In this document: piece by piece, positions 20,212 through 29,944 of the stretch | Numbering within the stretch: the first letter of the stretch is position 1 | How the letters are laid out: every line of letters starts with the position of its first letter | Origin: Marinobacter szutsaonensis | Lineage (GTDB): Bacteria > Pseudomonadota > Gammaproteobacteria > Pseudomonadales > Oleiphilaceae | Length of the DNA stretch: 64,000 nt | Assembly (NCBI RefSeq): GCF_039523335.1 | Contig: NZ_BAAAFC010000001.1 | Location: 2,849,958-2,913,957 of the forward strand | Direction of reading: 5' to 3' | The notes under the pieces: generated by a model | Database searches by the model: none | Told to the model about the DNA's origin: nothing | The model's input: the letters and a program-made list of their open reading frames with translations, nothing else | Translations under genes and position numbers: made by a program

Positions 20212-20228
20212 TTGGCTCGTCTCTTGCT
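20212..20228 (+). promoter_or_regulatory. Sigma-54-type promoter of the PEP-CTERM gene
   Basis: TTGGCTCGTCTCTTGCT: GG and GC exactly 10 nt apart (20214-20215, 20226-20227), with TTGGC and TTGCT matching the consensus well. Predicted start about 20239, 80 bp before the gene. Confidence 0.65.
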
Positions 20229-20321
20229 CTTATCTGAAGAGAAAGTGGCCGTGCAGCTCTTAGTGGTCGAGGATTTGGTGCCTCTCCCGGAACTGCATGT
20301 TGTATAACGGAGGGAAGTAAC

Positions 20322-20978
20322 ATGAAATTCAAAGGAAGGTTCTTGCCATCACTGCTTGTTGCGGGGTGCCTTGCGGGTGCCGGTGCGGCTCAGGCAGGGA
20401 TGATTACGTATGATACCTGGACGAGCAATGAAAACGGATCTGGTAACTACATTTTTCAGGTCAATGACAACGATGCAGGTCGATTCAATTACAGCCTGAC
20501 GGTCAACCCCTGGAATGCAGAGCCGCTGGGAATCTTCATTGATTTTGGCAGCGCAAGTACCGGCGGTGCCGCTGTCAATCTCATGGGTGATTCGACCGTG
20601 AGCCTGATTGGAACCGATACAAGCACTGAGTCTTGCGGCCAAGGCGGGTGCAACATTGAGGGCCTTTCGATCCCGGGGTTTGATGGTATCTGGGGACTTG
20701 TGTTCCGGCTGGGAGAACAAGGGTTTGAGGGGCTGCAAAGCTTCGCATGGAGCACCTCAGATTTCGGCCTTGGCCTGGATGATTTCGGTGTGGTTGCCAT
20801 TCGGGCTCAGCAGTTTTGTGCTGAAGGAACGTTGGACAACGGTGACGAAGGTTGTGGTGGTAGCGACAAGTCCTACAGCTCCGACAAGCCGCCGGTATCT
20901 GTTCCGGAGCCTGGTACCTTGGGACTTCTCGGGTTGGGACTTCTGGCCTTGGCTATTCGTCGGAAGAGGGCTTCCTGA
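20322..20978 (+). CDS. PEP-CTERM sorting-domain protein
   Basis: 218 residues: signal peptide ending AAQA, a secreted domain of unknown fold with cysteines, then a C-terminal PEP-CTERM signal made of VPEPGT, a short hydrophobic segment and the basic tail RRKRAS. Such proteins are processed by an exosortase and exported, often with exopolysaccharide. No exosortase is in this window. RBS GGAGGGA precedes the start. A sigma-54-type promoter and palindrome lie upstream and a strong terminator follows, so it is a single-gene unit. Confidence 0.9.
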   Translation: MKFKGRFLPSLLVAGCLAGAGAAQAGMITYDTWTSNENGSGNYIFQVNDNDAGRFNYSLTVNPWNAEPLGIFIDFGSASTGGAAVNLMGDSTVSLIGTDTSTESCGQGGCNIEGLSIPGFDGIWGLVFRLGEQGFEGLQSFAWSTSDFGLGLDDFGVVAIRAQQFCAEGTLDNGDEGCGGSDKSYSSDKPPVSVPEPGTLGLLGLGLLALAIRRKRAS

Positions 20979-21009
20979 AGCTCTGTGAAAGATCATGAAT
21001 GTTAAACAA

Positions 21010-21041
21010 AACCGCCGGGCGGGAGCCCGGCGGTTTTTTTT
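21010..21041 (+). terminator. Intrinsic terminator after the PEP-CTERM gene
   Basis: Eleven-bp perfect GC-rich stem AACCGCCGGGC/GCCCGGCGGTT with loop GGGA and a run of eight T. It may also act on the convergent lipoprotein gene, where the opposite strand has TTTT. Confidence 0.92.
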
Positions 21042-21092
21042 CTGTCGATAAACTTTACAAGGTTTTGTTTTCCTCAGTTGCACCGGTAATGG

Positions 21093-22403
21093 TCAATTGA
21101 AACTAAACGGATGCTCGACTTCGAAGGTCGTCCCGGAAGCAACATCGGTAAGGGAAAATACGATTTTCAGACTGTTTTTCGGTTCAGTTGAATCCAGCGA
21201 GAAACCTGCGAATGCTTCCTCTCCCTCTGTAAGAACTCCCTGCGTTGGATTGTCCTGGCTAGTTTCTTCAGGAACGTCAGAAATCAAAAGGTCAGAATCT
21301 GAATATAAGGCTGCTGAGTTAAGGTTGAACTCGCGATCGGATATGTTCGTGACAAATGCTACGAGTTCACTTCCTGCCCCCAGATTCTCATCACCAATGA
21401 AAATCAGGTTGCCGGTAGCCCCTCGGATGCCAAGAGCTTCACTGAAATCGCTCATCACCGTTACCACTTTCCTATCAACTGCGATCGTTCCGGGGACCTG
21501 CGCTGTGATCTCGAATGTGCCAGAGGTATTGCTCATTCCTGTTGTTTCGGCTGTGCCATCGACTGTGCCTGCAATTGCCGGCCTGAAAGTTACAGTGCCC
21601 TCAGTTGAGGAGAATCGAACCTCCGTTTGGTCGGCCACAACTTGAGTTTCTCGCTCGTTAGCAAATACCTCTGCAGTGATGGTTGTTGTTTCCGAGCCAG
21701 CCAGAACAAACCTTGGGCTCAGACTGAGCTCGAGATCGCGGGGCTTATTCGGCGCCGCGATGATCGTTAACGCGATTTCGGGAGCCAAGTCCGCCATTGC
21801 GGCTGAAACAAAAACAGCGCCGTCGTTCAGGGCTGAAACTTCGCCGCTTTGGGGTGGGGTGTTACTGACGGTTGCCAGGTTCGTATTATCGGTACGCCAG
21901 GTTACACGGTCAGTCACGTCCTCTGTGAGAGTTGTTCCAAAAGTGCCTATTGCCCGCAACGGAACAAGGGCCCCTTCATCCACGATTTGATCCTGTTCGT
22001 TTTGGGGTAGGCGAATTTCAAGATTTGTCAGGGGTGGTCCTACTATGACTGATGCAGTTGCTGAAAGGTTCTCATAAGCAGCAACGATTCTAGTTGTGCC
22101 TTCCTCTTTGGTTTGAATGAACGCTTGGCCTCCTTCAACTACTACGTCAAGAATAGTGTTTTTTTCGGATCGCCACGTAACCTGATCCGAAATATCCACG
22201 CTATCTCCCGCGAAGGTCACGAATGCTTTTATCTGCCTGGTTTCGTTGACATCAACTTCTAATTGGCTGGGAGATATTGATAGCGTCAGATTTTCCGAAC
22301 TTGAAGATTCGCTCCCGCTCCCACCTCCACCACAGGCGCTGAGAACGAAAGTAAAGAAAAGCAGGGATAATGCGGTGCGAAAGGTGCCGAGTATGCTCCT
22401 CAT
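21093..22403 (-). CDS. Ig-like (Big_2-type) lipoprotein
   Basis: 436 residues. Lipobox at LSAC (Cys24), a Gly/Ser-rich linker, then repeated Ig-like modules: one about residues 38-120 (LTLSISPSQLEVDVNETRQI), a second about 125-215 (DRVTWRTDNTNLATVS). The C-terminal third has no recognisable domain. Exported and anchored, probably surface or periplasmic; function unknown. Convergent with the PEP-CTERM gene. Confidence 0.75.
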   Translation of the reverse strand: MRSILGTFRTALSLLFFTFVLSACGGGGSGSESSSSENLTLSISPSQLEVDVNETRQIKAFVTFAGDSVDISDQVTWRSEKNTILDVVVEGGQAFIQTKEEGTTRIVAAYENLSATASVIVGPPLTNLEIRLPQNEQDQIVDEGALVPLRAIGTFGTTLTEDVTDRVTWRTDNTNLATVSNTPPQSGEVSALNDGAVFVSAAMADLAPEIALTIIAAPNKPRDLELSLSPRFVLAGSETTTITAEVFANERETQVVADQTEVRFSSTEGTVTFRPAIAGTVDGTAETTGMSNTSGTFEITAQVPGTIAVDRKVVTVMSDFSEALGIRGATGNLIFIGDENLGAGSELVAFVTNISDREFNLNSAALYSDSDLLISDVPEETSQDNPTQGVLTEGEEAFAGFSLDSTEPKNSLKIVFSLTDVASGTTFEVEHPFSFN

Positions 22404-22646
22404 GATGCCTCTCCATGGGTCTCTGACGACTTCATCTGTTCCCTCGGGGAATTACGATCAATGATCCAATTTCCGGGCTCTGGGGACGGTTCTTGTCAGG
22501 CTCGACGCAGTGTCGAGTGAGCCTTGGCCGGTAATTCCTGCCTGTCGTCGGCCATCGGTCGGCGATGTGCTCCGGTCACTTTAAAATTAGTCGATAAAGA
22601 TAGGTATTGCACAAATTCAGGCGGGAATTGTATTGGGGGCAGGAAA
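22404..22646. other. Spacer upstream of the lipoprotein gene
   Basis: About 240 bp with no gene. It contains an inverted repeat around 22497-22522 (GGCTCGAC / GTCGAG-GAGCC). No promoter was confidently located. Confidence 0.4.
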
Positions 22647-22663
22647 GTGGTGGGCCCAGCTGG
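22647..22663. repeat. Copy of the tRNA-Ile 3' end
   Basis: Seventeen bp (GTGGTGGGCCCAGCTGG) identical to 22768-22784, which is the tRNA 3' end including CCA. The copies are direct repeats 121 bp apart on the downstream side of the tRNA, as would be left by an att duplication or a small tRNA-targeted insertion. Confidence 0.7.
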
Positions 22664-22768
22664 GCGAAGCAGGATGAAGCGGAAGCATAGCTTTCGCCCT
22701 GCGAAGCGACAGATATCTGTGATTTCTGGCTGGAATAGTCCGATGAGGTCCAGCGCGACTGAAAGGAG

Positions 22769-22845
<77 letters not shown>

Positions 22846-22941
22846 GAACAGAATTGCTTTCTGGAGAGATGTTTCCGGATGGGGAAACAGAGCGGGCGCC
22901 ATTATACCGGTGAGGTGTGGCGCCCGCTACTGTTGTGGAGC

Positions 22942-24798
22942 TTATCCGTTACCCTGGTCGTCAATAAAGCCGCGCAGGTGATCGGAGCGTGACGGGTGGC
23001 GCAGTTTGCGCAGGGCCTTGGCTTCGATCTGACGGATCCGCTCGCGGGTGACGTCGAACTGTTTGCCGACTTCTTCCAGCGTGTGGTCGGTATTCATCTC
23101 GATACCGAAGCGCATGCGCAGCACCTTGGATTCCCGGGCGGTGAGGCCGGCCAGCACGGAGCGGGTGGCTTCCCGCAGGCCTTCTGCGGTGGCGGAGTCC
23201 ACCGGGGAGAGGGCCTGGATGTCCTCGATGAAGTCGCCCAGATGGCTGTCTTCGTCGTCGCCGATCGGGGTTTCCATGGAGATCGGTTCCTTGGCGATCT
23301 TCAGGACCTTGCGGATCTTGTCTTCCGGCATGTCCATGCGCTCGCCCAGTTCTTCCGGGGTCGGCTCGCGGCCCATCTCCTGGAGCATCTGCCGCGAGAT
23401 GCGGTTGAGCTTGTTGATGGTCTCGATCATATGCACCGGAATCCGGATGGTGCGGGCCTGGTCCGCGATGGAGCGGGTGATGGCCTGCCGGATCCACCAG
23501 GTGGCGTAGGTGGAGAACTTGTAGCCGCGACGGTATTCGAACTTGTCCACCGCCTTCATCAGGCCGATGTTGCCTTCCTGAATCAGGTCCAGGAACTGCA
23601 GGCCGCGGTTGGTGTACTTCTTGGCGATGGAGATAACCAGGCGCAGGTTGGCCTCGACCATTTCCTTCTTGGCGCGACGGGCCTTGGCTTCACCGATGGA
23701 AACGCGGCGGTTGATTTCCTTGATGTCGGCTACGTCCAGATCCACTTCGGTCTGGACGTTATGGATGCGCTTCTGCAGCCGAACGATTTCGTCCAGGCGC
23801 TCGCCGATGGCAGCAGCGTAAGGCTTCTTGCTCTTGGCGATCTTGTCTGCCCAGTCCAGGTTGACCTCGTTACCGGGGAAGGACTTGATGAAGTCCTTGC
23901 GCGGCATTTTGCAGTCGCGCACACAGATCTGCATGATGGCGCGCTCGTTCTCACGCACCAGATCGTTGGTGGAGCGGACTACATTGACCAGTTCTTCGAA
24001 GGCCTTGTTGGCCAGCTTGAACGGTGCGAAAACCTGCCCGAGCTCGTTCAGGGCGTCCTGGGTTTTCTTGTCGGAACGGCCGTACTTCTCCAGCGCCTTG
24101 TTGGCGGCGTCCAGTTTCTCTCTCAGCAGTTCGAAACGCAGGCGGGTCTCTTCCGGATCCGGGCCGTTATCGTTGTCATCATCGCTGGAGCTGTCGTCGT
24201 CATCGGAATCGTCGGAATCCGTGTCTTCGGCGCTGGTTTCCTCCGGTGCCGCGGGCTCTTCGCCCATGAACGGCTCGGCGTCATCCGGATCCAGAAAGCC
24301 GGTAACGATGTCGCTGATGCGGCCTTCGTTCTCGATGATGCGGTCGTAGGCCTGAATGACCGTGCCGGCGGTGCCGGGGAAGTGGGCCACGGCGGCCATG
24401 ACATCCCGGATACCTTCTTCGATGCGCTTGGCAATAACGATCTCGCCTTCGCGGGTCAGCAGTTCCACGGTGCCCATTTCTCGCATGTACATGCGGACGG
24501 GATCGGTGGTGCGGCCGGCGTCGGTTTCCACGGCTGCGAGTGCGGCGGCAGCTTCGGCTGCGGCGGCTTCGTCAGCGGTGGAATCACCTTCGGTCATCAA
24601 CAGGGTATCGGCGTCGGGAGTTTCCTCGCACACTTGGATACCCATGTCGTTAATCATGCGGATGATGTCTTCGACCTGATCGGGGTCGGCGATGTCTTCC
24701 GGGAGGTGGTCGTTTACCTCGGCGTAAGTCAGGTAACCTTGTTCCTTGCCTCGTGCAATGAGGTCTTTCAAACGTGATTTTTGCGAATTGCCTGACAT
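22942..24798 (-). CDS. rpoD: Primary sigma factor RpoD
   Basis: Housekeeping sigma-70 (618 residues), directing RNA polymerase to most growth promoters. Region 1.1 at the N-terminus, a non-conserved acidic insertion ([14 protein letters not shown], about residues 195-225), regions 2.3-2.4 ([19 protein letters not shown]), and region 4.2 helix-turn-helix with [18 protein letters not shown] start at the ATG giving MSGNS; a GTG two codons earlier is also in frame. It sits in the rpsU-dnaG-rpoD order of the macromolecular-synthesis operon. Confidence 0.97.
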   Translation of the reverse strand: MSGNSQKSRLKDLIARGKEQGYLTYAEVNDHLPEDIADPDQVEDIIRMINDMGIQVCEETPDADTLLMTEGDSTADEAAAAEAAAALAAVETDAGRTTDPVRMYMREMGTVELLTREGEIVIAKRIEEGIRDVMAAVAHFPGTAGTVIQAYDRIIENEGRISDIVTGFLDPDDAEPFMGEEPAAPEETSAEDTDSDDSDDDDSSSDDDNDNGPDPEETRLRFELLREKLDAANKALEKYGRSDKKTQDALNELGQVFAPFKLANKAFEELVNVVRSTNDLVRENERAIMQICVRDCKMPRKDFIKSFPGNEVNLDWADKIAKSKKPYAAAIGERLDEIVRLQKRIHNVQTEVDLDVADIKEINRRVSIGEAKARRAKKEMVEANLRLVISIAKKYTNRGLQFLDLIQEGNIGLMKAVDKFEYRRGYKFSTYATWWIRQAITRSIADQARTIRIPVHMIETINKLNRISRQMLQEMGREPTPEELGERMDMPEDKIRKVLKIAKEPISMETPIGDDEDSHLGDFIEDIQALSPVDSATAEGLREATRSVLAGLTARESKVLRMRFGIEMNTDHTLEEVGKQFDVTRERIRQIEAKALRKLRHPSRSDHLRGFIDDQGNG

Positions 24799-24917
24799 AG
24801 ACACCCTGTGAACTCGCTTTTAAAAGGAAAAAAGTTAAACAGCCATTATAGCTGTCACGTGGTTGCTCTGCCACCGACTGTTTAGATTGTGGCCAATCGG
24901 TTAAGTTTCAAGTGCGG

Positions 24918-26648
24918 TTATCCCTGAGTACCGCCGCTGAGCTCCCGAAGCTCGTTGCGTTCCTCGGCAGAGAGGTTCGCAAAGTTCCTCAGCAGTGTAG
25001 CCAATCTCTGCTGGCGCGAGGTTTCCTCGCTCGGACTGATCAGCTCGCGGGCCGAGGCCAGCGTGCTTTCCCGTGAGGGAATGTGTTCGATGCCATCAAA
25101 AAGATGGTAGAACCGGTCTCTGGCCTGTTGGTCCAGCGCCAGCGCACCTGTCAGCTTGCGGCGGTCCCGGATCCCCTTTTCCATGATCCAGGTGGCCAGC
25201 CCCATGGCTTGGGGAAACTGCCGCGATTGTCGGGCCAGTTCGCTGACCTCGGTGGCCAGTTCCGGGGCTTCCACCAGCGCCAGGCAGAGCGTGCTGTCCT
25301 TGTTGAGTTTGACGTCCACCCGCTCTTCGGTCGGCCGGTCCCGGAAGTCGCCGTTGCGCCATTTGCCCCGCTGCTGCGGCTGACGGTTCTGCCACTGGTT
25401 GCGGCCTCCGCACAGGCGCAGCATTTCATGCCACATGGCATCCCGGAGGGTGCTGCGGGGCATTTTGTTCAGTAGCGGCTCCACCCGTGCCCGGAGCTCC
25501 CCACGGTGTTCCGGTAACTGCAGGTCCAAGCCCTCGCCCTGTCGGTCAAACAGGTAACGGGACAGGGGTGTGGCACCTTCAATCCGTTTCTGGAACGCTT
25601 CCGTGCCTTCCTTGCGGATCAGTGTGTCCGGATCCTCGCCCTCCGGCAGCATCAGGAACTGCAGATGCAGCCCGTCCGCCATCAGTTCCAGGGCATTCTC
25701 CATGGCCCGGTCCGCAGCCCGGAAGCCCGCGTTGTCACCGTCAAAGCAGAACACCACATGCCGCACCTGTTTCAGCAATGCCTGCAGGCTGTCCTGGTTG
25801 GTGGCGGTGCCGAGGGTGGCAACGGCGTAATCGATGCCGTACTGGGCCAGGGCGATGACATCCATGTAGCCCTCCACCACCAGAAGCTTGTCCAGCTGGC
25901 GGATGGCCTGGCGGGCCTCGAACAGCCCGTAGATCTCCCGGCTCTTGTGAAAGACATCCGACTCCGGCGAGTTGATGTACTTGGCCTTGTCATCCCCCAG
26001 GGTCCGCCCGCCAAACGCTACGGTCCGGCCCCGGGTGTTGCGGATCGGGAACATCACCCGGTTGCGGAACAGATCTCTCGGGCGCCCGTAACGGTCCGAT
26101 ACCGTGCCGGTCTCGATCAAGGGGCCTTTCAGGTCCTGTGCCGCCGCGTCGTAAAGTGCCGTCCCGGTACCCGGGGCGTAGCCGAGCTGGTACCGTTCGA
26201 TGATCACATCGTCCAGCCCGCGTTGCTTCAGGTAGTCCAGGGCATAGTTGCCGGCCGGGCTACGCAGGGCATTTCGGTAGAACTGGTTGGCGAAGTCGAG
26301 TGCGTCGGTCAGGGTCCGGGCCTGCTGCATTTCCTGGCGCGCCGCCCGGTCGTAGGGCACTTCCAGCCCGGCCCGCTTGGCGAGTTCTTCCACCGCCTCG
26401 GTAAATCCCAGGCCTTCGAATTCCCGTACAAAGCTGATGGCATCGCCATGGGCCCCGCAGCCGAAGCAGTGATAGAACCCCTTGTCCGGTCGCACGTTGA
26501 AGGATGGTGTTTTTTCATCGTGGAAGGGACAGCAGGCCTTGTAGTTGGCGCCGGCTTTCTTGAGGGTGATCCGGGACCCGATCAGTTCCGCAAGGTCAAT
26601 GCGGTCCAGCAGGTCTTCAACGAAGCGTTGAGGGATCAGTCCACTCAT
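24918..26648 (-). CDS. dnaG: DNA primase
   Basis: Makes RNA primers for chromosomal replication. 576 residues, near the E. coli length. N-terminal CHC2 zinc domain (CCPFH...HCFGCGAHGD), then the RNA polymerase core, a Toprim domain with VVEGYMDV and the metal-binding FDGDNAG, and a C-terminal helicase-binding domain. An intrinsic terminator lies between rpsU and this gene, so dnaG may be reached by readthrough or by its own promoter. Followed by rpoD at 119 bp. Confidence 0.96.
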   Translation of the reverse strand: MSGLIPQRFVEDLLDRIDLAELIGSRITLKKAGANYKACCPFHDEKTPSFNVRPDKGFYHCFGCGAHGDAISFVREFEGLGFTEAVEELAKRAGLEVPYDRAARQEMQQARTLTDALDFANQFYRNALRSPAGNYALDYLKQRGLDDVIIERYQLGYAPGTGTALYDAAAQDLKGPLIETGTVSDRYGRPRDLFRNRVMFPIRNTRGRTVAFGGRTLGDDKAKYINSPESDVFHKSREIYGLFEARQAIRQLDKLLVVEGYMDVIALAQYGIDYAVATLGTATNQDSLQALLKQVRHVVFCFDGDNAGFRAADRAMENALELMADGLHLQFLMLPEGEDPDTLIRKEGTEAFQKRIEGATPLSRYLFDRQGEGLDLQLPEHRGELRARVEPLLNKMPRSTLRDAMWHEMLRLCGGRNQWQNRQPQQRGKWRNGDFRDRPTEERVDVKLNKDSTLCLALVEAPELATEVSELARQSRQFPQAMGLATWIMEKGIRDRRKLTGALALDQQARDRFYHLFDGIEHIPSRESTLASARELISPSEETSRQQRLATLLRNFANLSAEERNELRELSGGTQG

Positions 26649-26706
26649 GGAGACTCCAGGTCTGCCGGCTCGTCAGTGCCGGTACTTCAGATGTTGGCCA
26701 TAGCCA

Positions 26707-26741
26707 AAAATGCCGCCGAAGCCAGGCCTCGGCGGCATTTT
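26707..26741. terminator. Intrinsic terminator between rpsU and dnaG
   Basis: Thirteen-bp perfect stem AAAATGCCGCCGA/TCGGCGGCATTTT with loop AGCCAGGCC; T-tracts both ways. In E. coli a terminator at this place reduces dnaG output relative to rpsU. Confidence 0.88.
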
Positions 26742-26811
26742 GAATCGCTCTGTGCAGCCTGTTGCTGACAGGCAATCAGTGCTTTGCAGTCAAGCGGCGT
26801 CTGGCTGTAGC

Positions 26812-27027
26812 TTAGTACAGACGCTCGAACTTGCGCTGTTCCCGCTGAAGCTTCTTGAGATGACGCTTAACGGCAGCGGCTGCTTTGCGCTTGCGAACAG
26901 CGGTCGGCTTCTCGTAGTGCTCACGACGACGTACTTCAGACAGTACACCGGCCTTTTCGCAGGAACGCTTGAAGCGACGCAGTGCTACGTCAAACGGTTC
27001 ATTCTCTTTCACTTTAACAGCTGGCAT
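26812..27027 (-). CDS. rpsU: 30S ribosomal protein S21
   Basis: 71 residues, [20 protein letters not shown] start and strongly basic C-terminus ([20 protein letters not shown]), matching bS21, which binds the 16S 3' region and helps initiation. The frame is open upstream but the homologous start and an AGGTGA ribosome site fix it at 27027. First gene of the rpsU-dnaG-rpoD group. Confidence 0.97.
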   Translation of the reverse strand: MPAVKVKENEPFDVALRRFKRSCEKAGVLSEVRRREHYEKPTAVRKRKAAAAVKRHLKKLQREQRKFERLY

Positions 27028-27144
27028 TCGAAAATCACCTACCTGATAGATTCGGTTTCCATTTGCTCCGCACGGCAATGCCTGTGCGGCTCGATACCTG
27101 GCCAGATTGGCTAAAACTCGACCAGTGCATAATTTAGGGCGGCA

Positions 27145-27174
27145 ATGATAGCGCCTGGGTGATGGCAAGGTCAA
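27145..27174 (-). promoter_or_regulatory. Likely promoter of rpsU
   Basis: On the minus strand TTGACC (27169-27174) and TATCAT (27145-27150) are 18 bp apart; the gene starts 118 bp downstream. Confidence 0.55.
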
Positions 27175-27264
27175 TGTTTGTTCGATGAAACTGCCTTCCG
27201 GTTTCGGGTTTCTGCTAAAATGCGCTCCGTTCTCATTCACGGCAACCTGATGCGGCCTGACTCT

Positions 27265-28320
27265 ATGCTCATTCTCGGTATTGAAACCTCCTGTGACGAA
27301 ACCGGTGTGGCCCTGTTCGACACCGACAGGGGCCTGCTGGCCCATGCCCTGTTCAGCCAGATCGACATGCATGCGGACTACGGCGGTGTCGTGCCGGAGC
27401 TGGCGTCACGGGACCATGTGCGCAAGCTGCTGCCCCTGTGTGAGCAAGTGATCGCGGAAGCCGGATGTACCCGTGCGGATATCGATGGCATTGCCTATAC
27501 CGCGGGCCCCGGGCTGGTGGGCGCGCTGATGGTGGGTGGCTCGGTGGCCCATGCCCTGGGGTTTGCGCTGGGTGTACCCGTGCTGGGTGTCCATCACATG
27601 GAGGGGCACCTGCTGGCACCGATGCTGGAGGATAACCCGCCGGCGTTTCCGTTTGTGGCGTTGCTTGTCTCCGGTGGTCACACCCAGCTGGTCCGGGTCG
27701 ATGGAATCGGTGAGTACGAGATGCTCGGTGAATCGGTGGATGATGCCGCCGGCGAGGCCTTTGACAAGACCGCCAAGATGCTGGGCCTGGATTACCCGGG
27801 CGGCCCTCGTGTCGCCGCCCTTGCCGAGAAGGGAGTGCCTGAGCGTTATCGCTTCCCCCGCCCGATGACGGACCGGCCGGGCCTGGATTTCAGTTTCAGC
27901 GGGCTCAAGACCTATACCCTCAATACGGTGAACGCAGCCATTGATGCCGGGGAATTTTCAGAGCAGGTCAAAGCCGACATCGCCCTGGCGTTCGAGGCCG
28001 CGGTGGTGGATACCCTGACCATCAAATGCCGCCGGGCGCTGGAGCAGACCGGTTGCAGGCGCCTGGTGATCGCCGGTGGCGTCAGTGCCAACAAGCGGCT
28101 GCGGGCTGGCCTCGAGAAAATGGCCCGGAAACTCCAGGCCCACGTGTTCTACGCCCGCCCGGAGTTCTGTACCGATAACGGCGCGATGATTGCCTATGCC
28201 GGGGCCCAGCGAATGCTGGCGGGTCAACAGGATGGCGAGCGTATCGTGGCCGTGCCCAGGTGGCCCATGAATACCCTGCCACCGGTCAACGAAGCCCGCG
28301 CGAACGGGCTGGTGGACTGA
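27265..28320 (+). CDS. tsaD: tRNA threonylcarbamoyladenosine transferase TsaD
   Basis: Installs the threonylcarbamoyl group of t6A37 on ANN-decoding tRNAs, with TsaB/E. 351 residues. ASKHA-type fold: [11 protein letters not shown] at the start, H-rich metal motif [17 protein letters not shown]. Start placed at ATG 27265; another ATG at 27250 is in frame and neither has a strong ribosome site. Divergent from rpsU. Followed by convergent plsY at 8 bp. Confidence 0.95.
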   Translation: MLILGIETSCDETGVALFDTDRGLLAHALFSQIDMHADYGGVVPELASRDHVRKLLPLCEQVIAEAGCTRADIDGIAYTAGPGLVGALMVGGSVAHALGFALGVPVLGVHHMEGHLLAPMLEDNPPAFPFVALLVSGGHTQLVRVDGIGEYEMLGESVDDAAGEAFDKTAKMLGLDYPGGPRVAALAEKGVPERYRFPRPMTDRPGLDFSFSGLKTYTLNTVNAAIDAGEFSEQVKADIALAFEAAVVDTLTIKCRRALEQTGCRRLVIAGGVSANKRLRAGLEKMARKLQAHVFYARPEFCTDNGAMIAYAGAQRMLAGQQDGERIVAVPRWPMNTLPPVNEARANGLVD

Positions 28321-28328
28321 GAAGGCGA

Positions 28329-28922
28329 TCAGAAACCGGCTTCGCGACCCTGGGCGAGCCGGATGAGGTTGTTGCGGTGCCGCACCACGATCAGGATAGT
28401 CAGCAGTCCGAACAGGGGCAGGGTTTCCGGTTCGATCAGGGCGCTGATCAGTGGTCCGAAGGCAATGGCGACCAGGGAGGCGAGGGCAGAGATGCGCCAA
28501 CGCCACATCACACCGGCCCAGATGGCTGCCATGATCAGGGTTGTGACCGGCGCCAGTGCCAGACCCGCGCCCAGCGCGGTGGCCACTCCTTTGCCACCCT
28601 TGAACCGGTAGAACAGCGGGATCATGTGGCCGGTGACCGCGCACAGGGCAACCATCGCTTGAACCATCACAGAGAGCCCGCCAACGTGGGCGATCCACAC
28701 CGGCAGCCAACCCTTGAAGGCATCAAGAGCGAGGGTGACCAGCGCCGGCGCCCAGCCGCCGTTGCGGTAGACGTTGGTGGCGCCGGGATTGCCTGAACCA
28801 AGGGCCCTCGGGTCGGGCAGCTTCCATAGCCGGCACACCGGCAGCGCAAACAGTACCGAGCCGAACAGGTAGGCAAGGGTGCAGAGGGCAACGGTGGCGA
28901 CGGCGGGGCTGGTCAGATCCAT
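28329..28922 (-). CDS. plsY: Acyl-phosphate:glycerol-3-phosphate acyltransferase PlsY
   Basis: First acyl transfer of phospholipid synthesis; integral inner-membrane enzyme using acyl-phosphate from PlsX. 197 residues with several membrane helices, GSGNPGATNVYRNGG, FKGGKGVATALG and a late RHRNNLIRL motif. Start is the ATG giving MDLTSP; upstream in-frame codons are open but non-homologous. Divergently transcribed from folB. Confidence 0.94.
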   Translation of the reverse strand: MDLTSPAVATVALCTLAYLFGSVLFALPVCRLWKLPDPRALGSGNPGATNVYRNGGWAPALVTLALDAFKGWLPVWIAHVGGLSVMVQAMVALCAVTGHMIPLFYRFKGGKGVATALGAGLALAPVTTLIMAAIWAGVMWRWRISALASLVAIAFGPLISALIEPETLPLFGLLTILIVVRHRNNLIRLAQGREAGF

Positions 28923-29063
28923 GTTGTCAGTCCGGAGGCGGAGACGAATCGGTGCAATCTGTGCGAAAATGCCGGCCCGTTTGTCACTGACCAGCCTGAT
29001 CACAGTATCCGGTGGTTGTGCGCATTTCAATCAGCAAAGAGTGGAAGACCCCGGGAGATCCCC

Positions 29064-29420
29064 TTGGCAGACAGTGTCCTGATCGAAGGTCTGGCGGTGG
29101 AAACCGTCATCGGCGTTTATGACTGGGAGCGTGATGTCACCCAGCAGATCCTGATCGATCTCGATATGGCTTGGGATAACCGCGCGCCGGGCCAGTCCGA
29201 CGATGTTGCCGATGCCCTGGATTACGCCGCGGTCAGTGAACGGGTGACCCGCTGCCTGCAGGAGCTGAAGCCGCAGTTGCTGGAACGGGCGGCGGAAGTG
29301 CTGGCGGATCTTCTTATGAAGGAATTCGGGGTGGGGCAGCTGACGCTGACCCTGCGCAAGCCCGGCGCGGTACCCGCCGCCCGGTCAGTGGGTGTGCGCA
29401 TCGAACGGGGAAGCAAATGA
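29064..29420 (+). CDS. folB: Dihydroneopterin aldolase FolB
   Basis: Cleaves dihydroneopterin to 6-hydroxymethyl-dihydropterin in folate synthesis. 118 residues, near E. coli's 122. Readable conserved parts include VETVIGVYDWER at the N-terminus and a late LRKPGAV with the active-site Lys. Start is TTG at 29064, six nt after GGGAG; other in-frame starts upstream lack a ribosome site. The next gene starts 4 bp inside its stop (ATGA). Confidence 0.92.
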   Translation: MADSVLIEGLAVETVIGVYDWERDVTQQILIDLDMAWDNRAPGQSDDVADALDYAAVSERVTRCLQELKPQLLERAAEVLADLLMKEFGVGQLTLTLRKPGAVPAARSVGVRIERGSK

Positions 29421-29944
29421 TGACGGCAGCAACCCGGGTCTACATCAGTATCGGCACCAATATCGACCGGGAGCGGTACGTGACCGCGGCCCTGGACGCC
29501 CTGGCGGACTGGTTCGGTGACCTGCAGATTTCCCCGGTCTACGAAAGCGAATCGGTCGGTTTTGACGGCTCGCCCTTCTTTAACCTGGTGGTCGGGGTGG
29601 ATACCGATCTCAGCGTTGGTGAGCTGTCCCGGCGCTTCAAGCAGCTGGAGGCCGAGAACGGCCGCCGCCGCGATGTGCCGAAGTTCAGTGCCCGGACCCT
29701 CGACCTGGATATCCTCACCTACGGTGACCGCACCGGCACCATTGATGGCGTTGAACTGCCCCGAGGCGAGATTCTGAAGAATGCTTTTGTGCTGCGCCCG
29801 CTGGCGGATATCGCGCCGGATGCGGTGCATCCGGTCTGTGGCAAGCGTTACCGGGAGCTCTGGCAGGCCTACAACACCGGCCAGAAGCTCTGGCCGGTGG
29901 ACTTCACCTGGCAGGGCCGGAAAATCTCAGAGGCCGTTGGCTGA
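29417..29944 (+). CDS. HPPK-family protein beside folB (second FolK paralog)
   Basis: 175 residues, overlapping folB by 4 bp, so translationally coupled. It has the 2-amino-4-hydroxy-6-hydroxymethyldihydropteridine pyrophosphokinase fold motifs ARTLDLDIL and SPVYESE, but the usual [12 protein letters not shown] signature reads [11 protein letters not shown], without Trp-Gly-Pro. A canonical FolK is encoded at 33386-33898, so this copy may have a diverged role or be a backup. Its end overlaps the convergent pgi gene. Confidence 0.75.
   Translation: MMTAATRVYISIGTNIDRERYVTAALDALADWFGDLQISPVYESESVGFDGSPFFNLVVGVDTDLSVGELSRRFKQLEAENGRRRDVPKFSARTLDLDILTYGDRTGTIDGVELPRGEILKNAFVLRPLADIAPDAVHPVCGKRYRELWQAYNTGQKLWPVDFTWQGRKISEAVG

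Larger units (their letters stand above)
19881..20321. other. Divergent intergenic region (FadL-like / PEP-CTERM)
   Basis: 441 bp without a gene. It holds an FNR-like box (19997-20010), an inverted repeat GTCACG...CGTGAC (20103-20127), a 22-bp palindrome (20131-20152) and a sigma-54-type promoter (20212-20228), the last two listed separately. No clear sigma-70 promoter for the leftward operon was found. Confidence 0.7.

Noticed and set aside
22996..24777. 593-codon open frame antisense to rpoD
   Set aside because: Shadow of a GC-rich coding strand; rpoD is unmistakable and the antisense protein has no motif.
25665..26768. 367-codon frame antisense to dnaG
   Set aside because: Shadow of dnaG codons with no recognisable domain.
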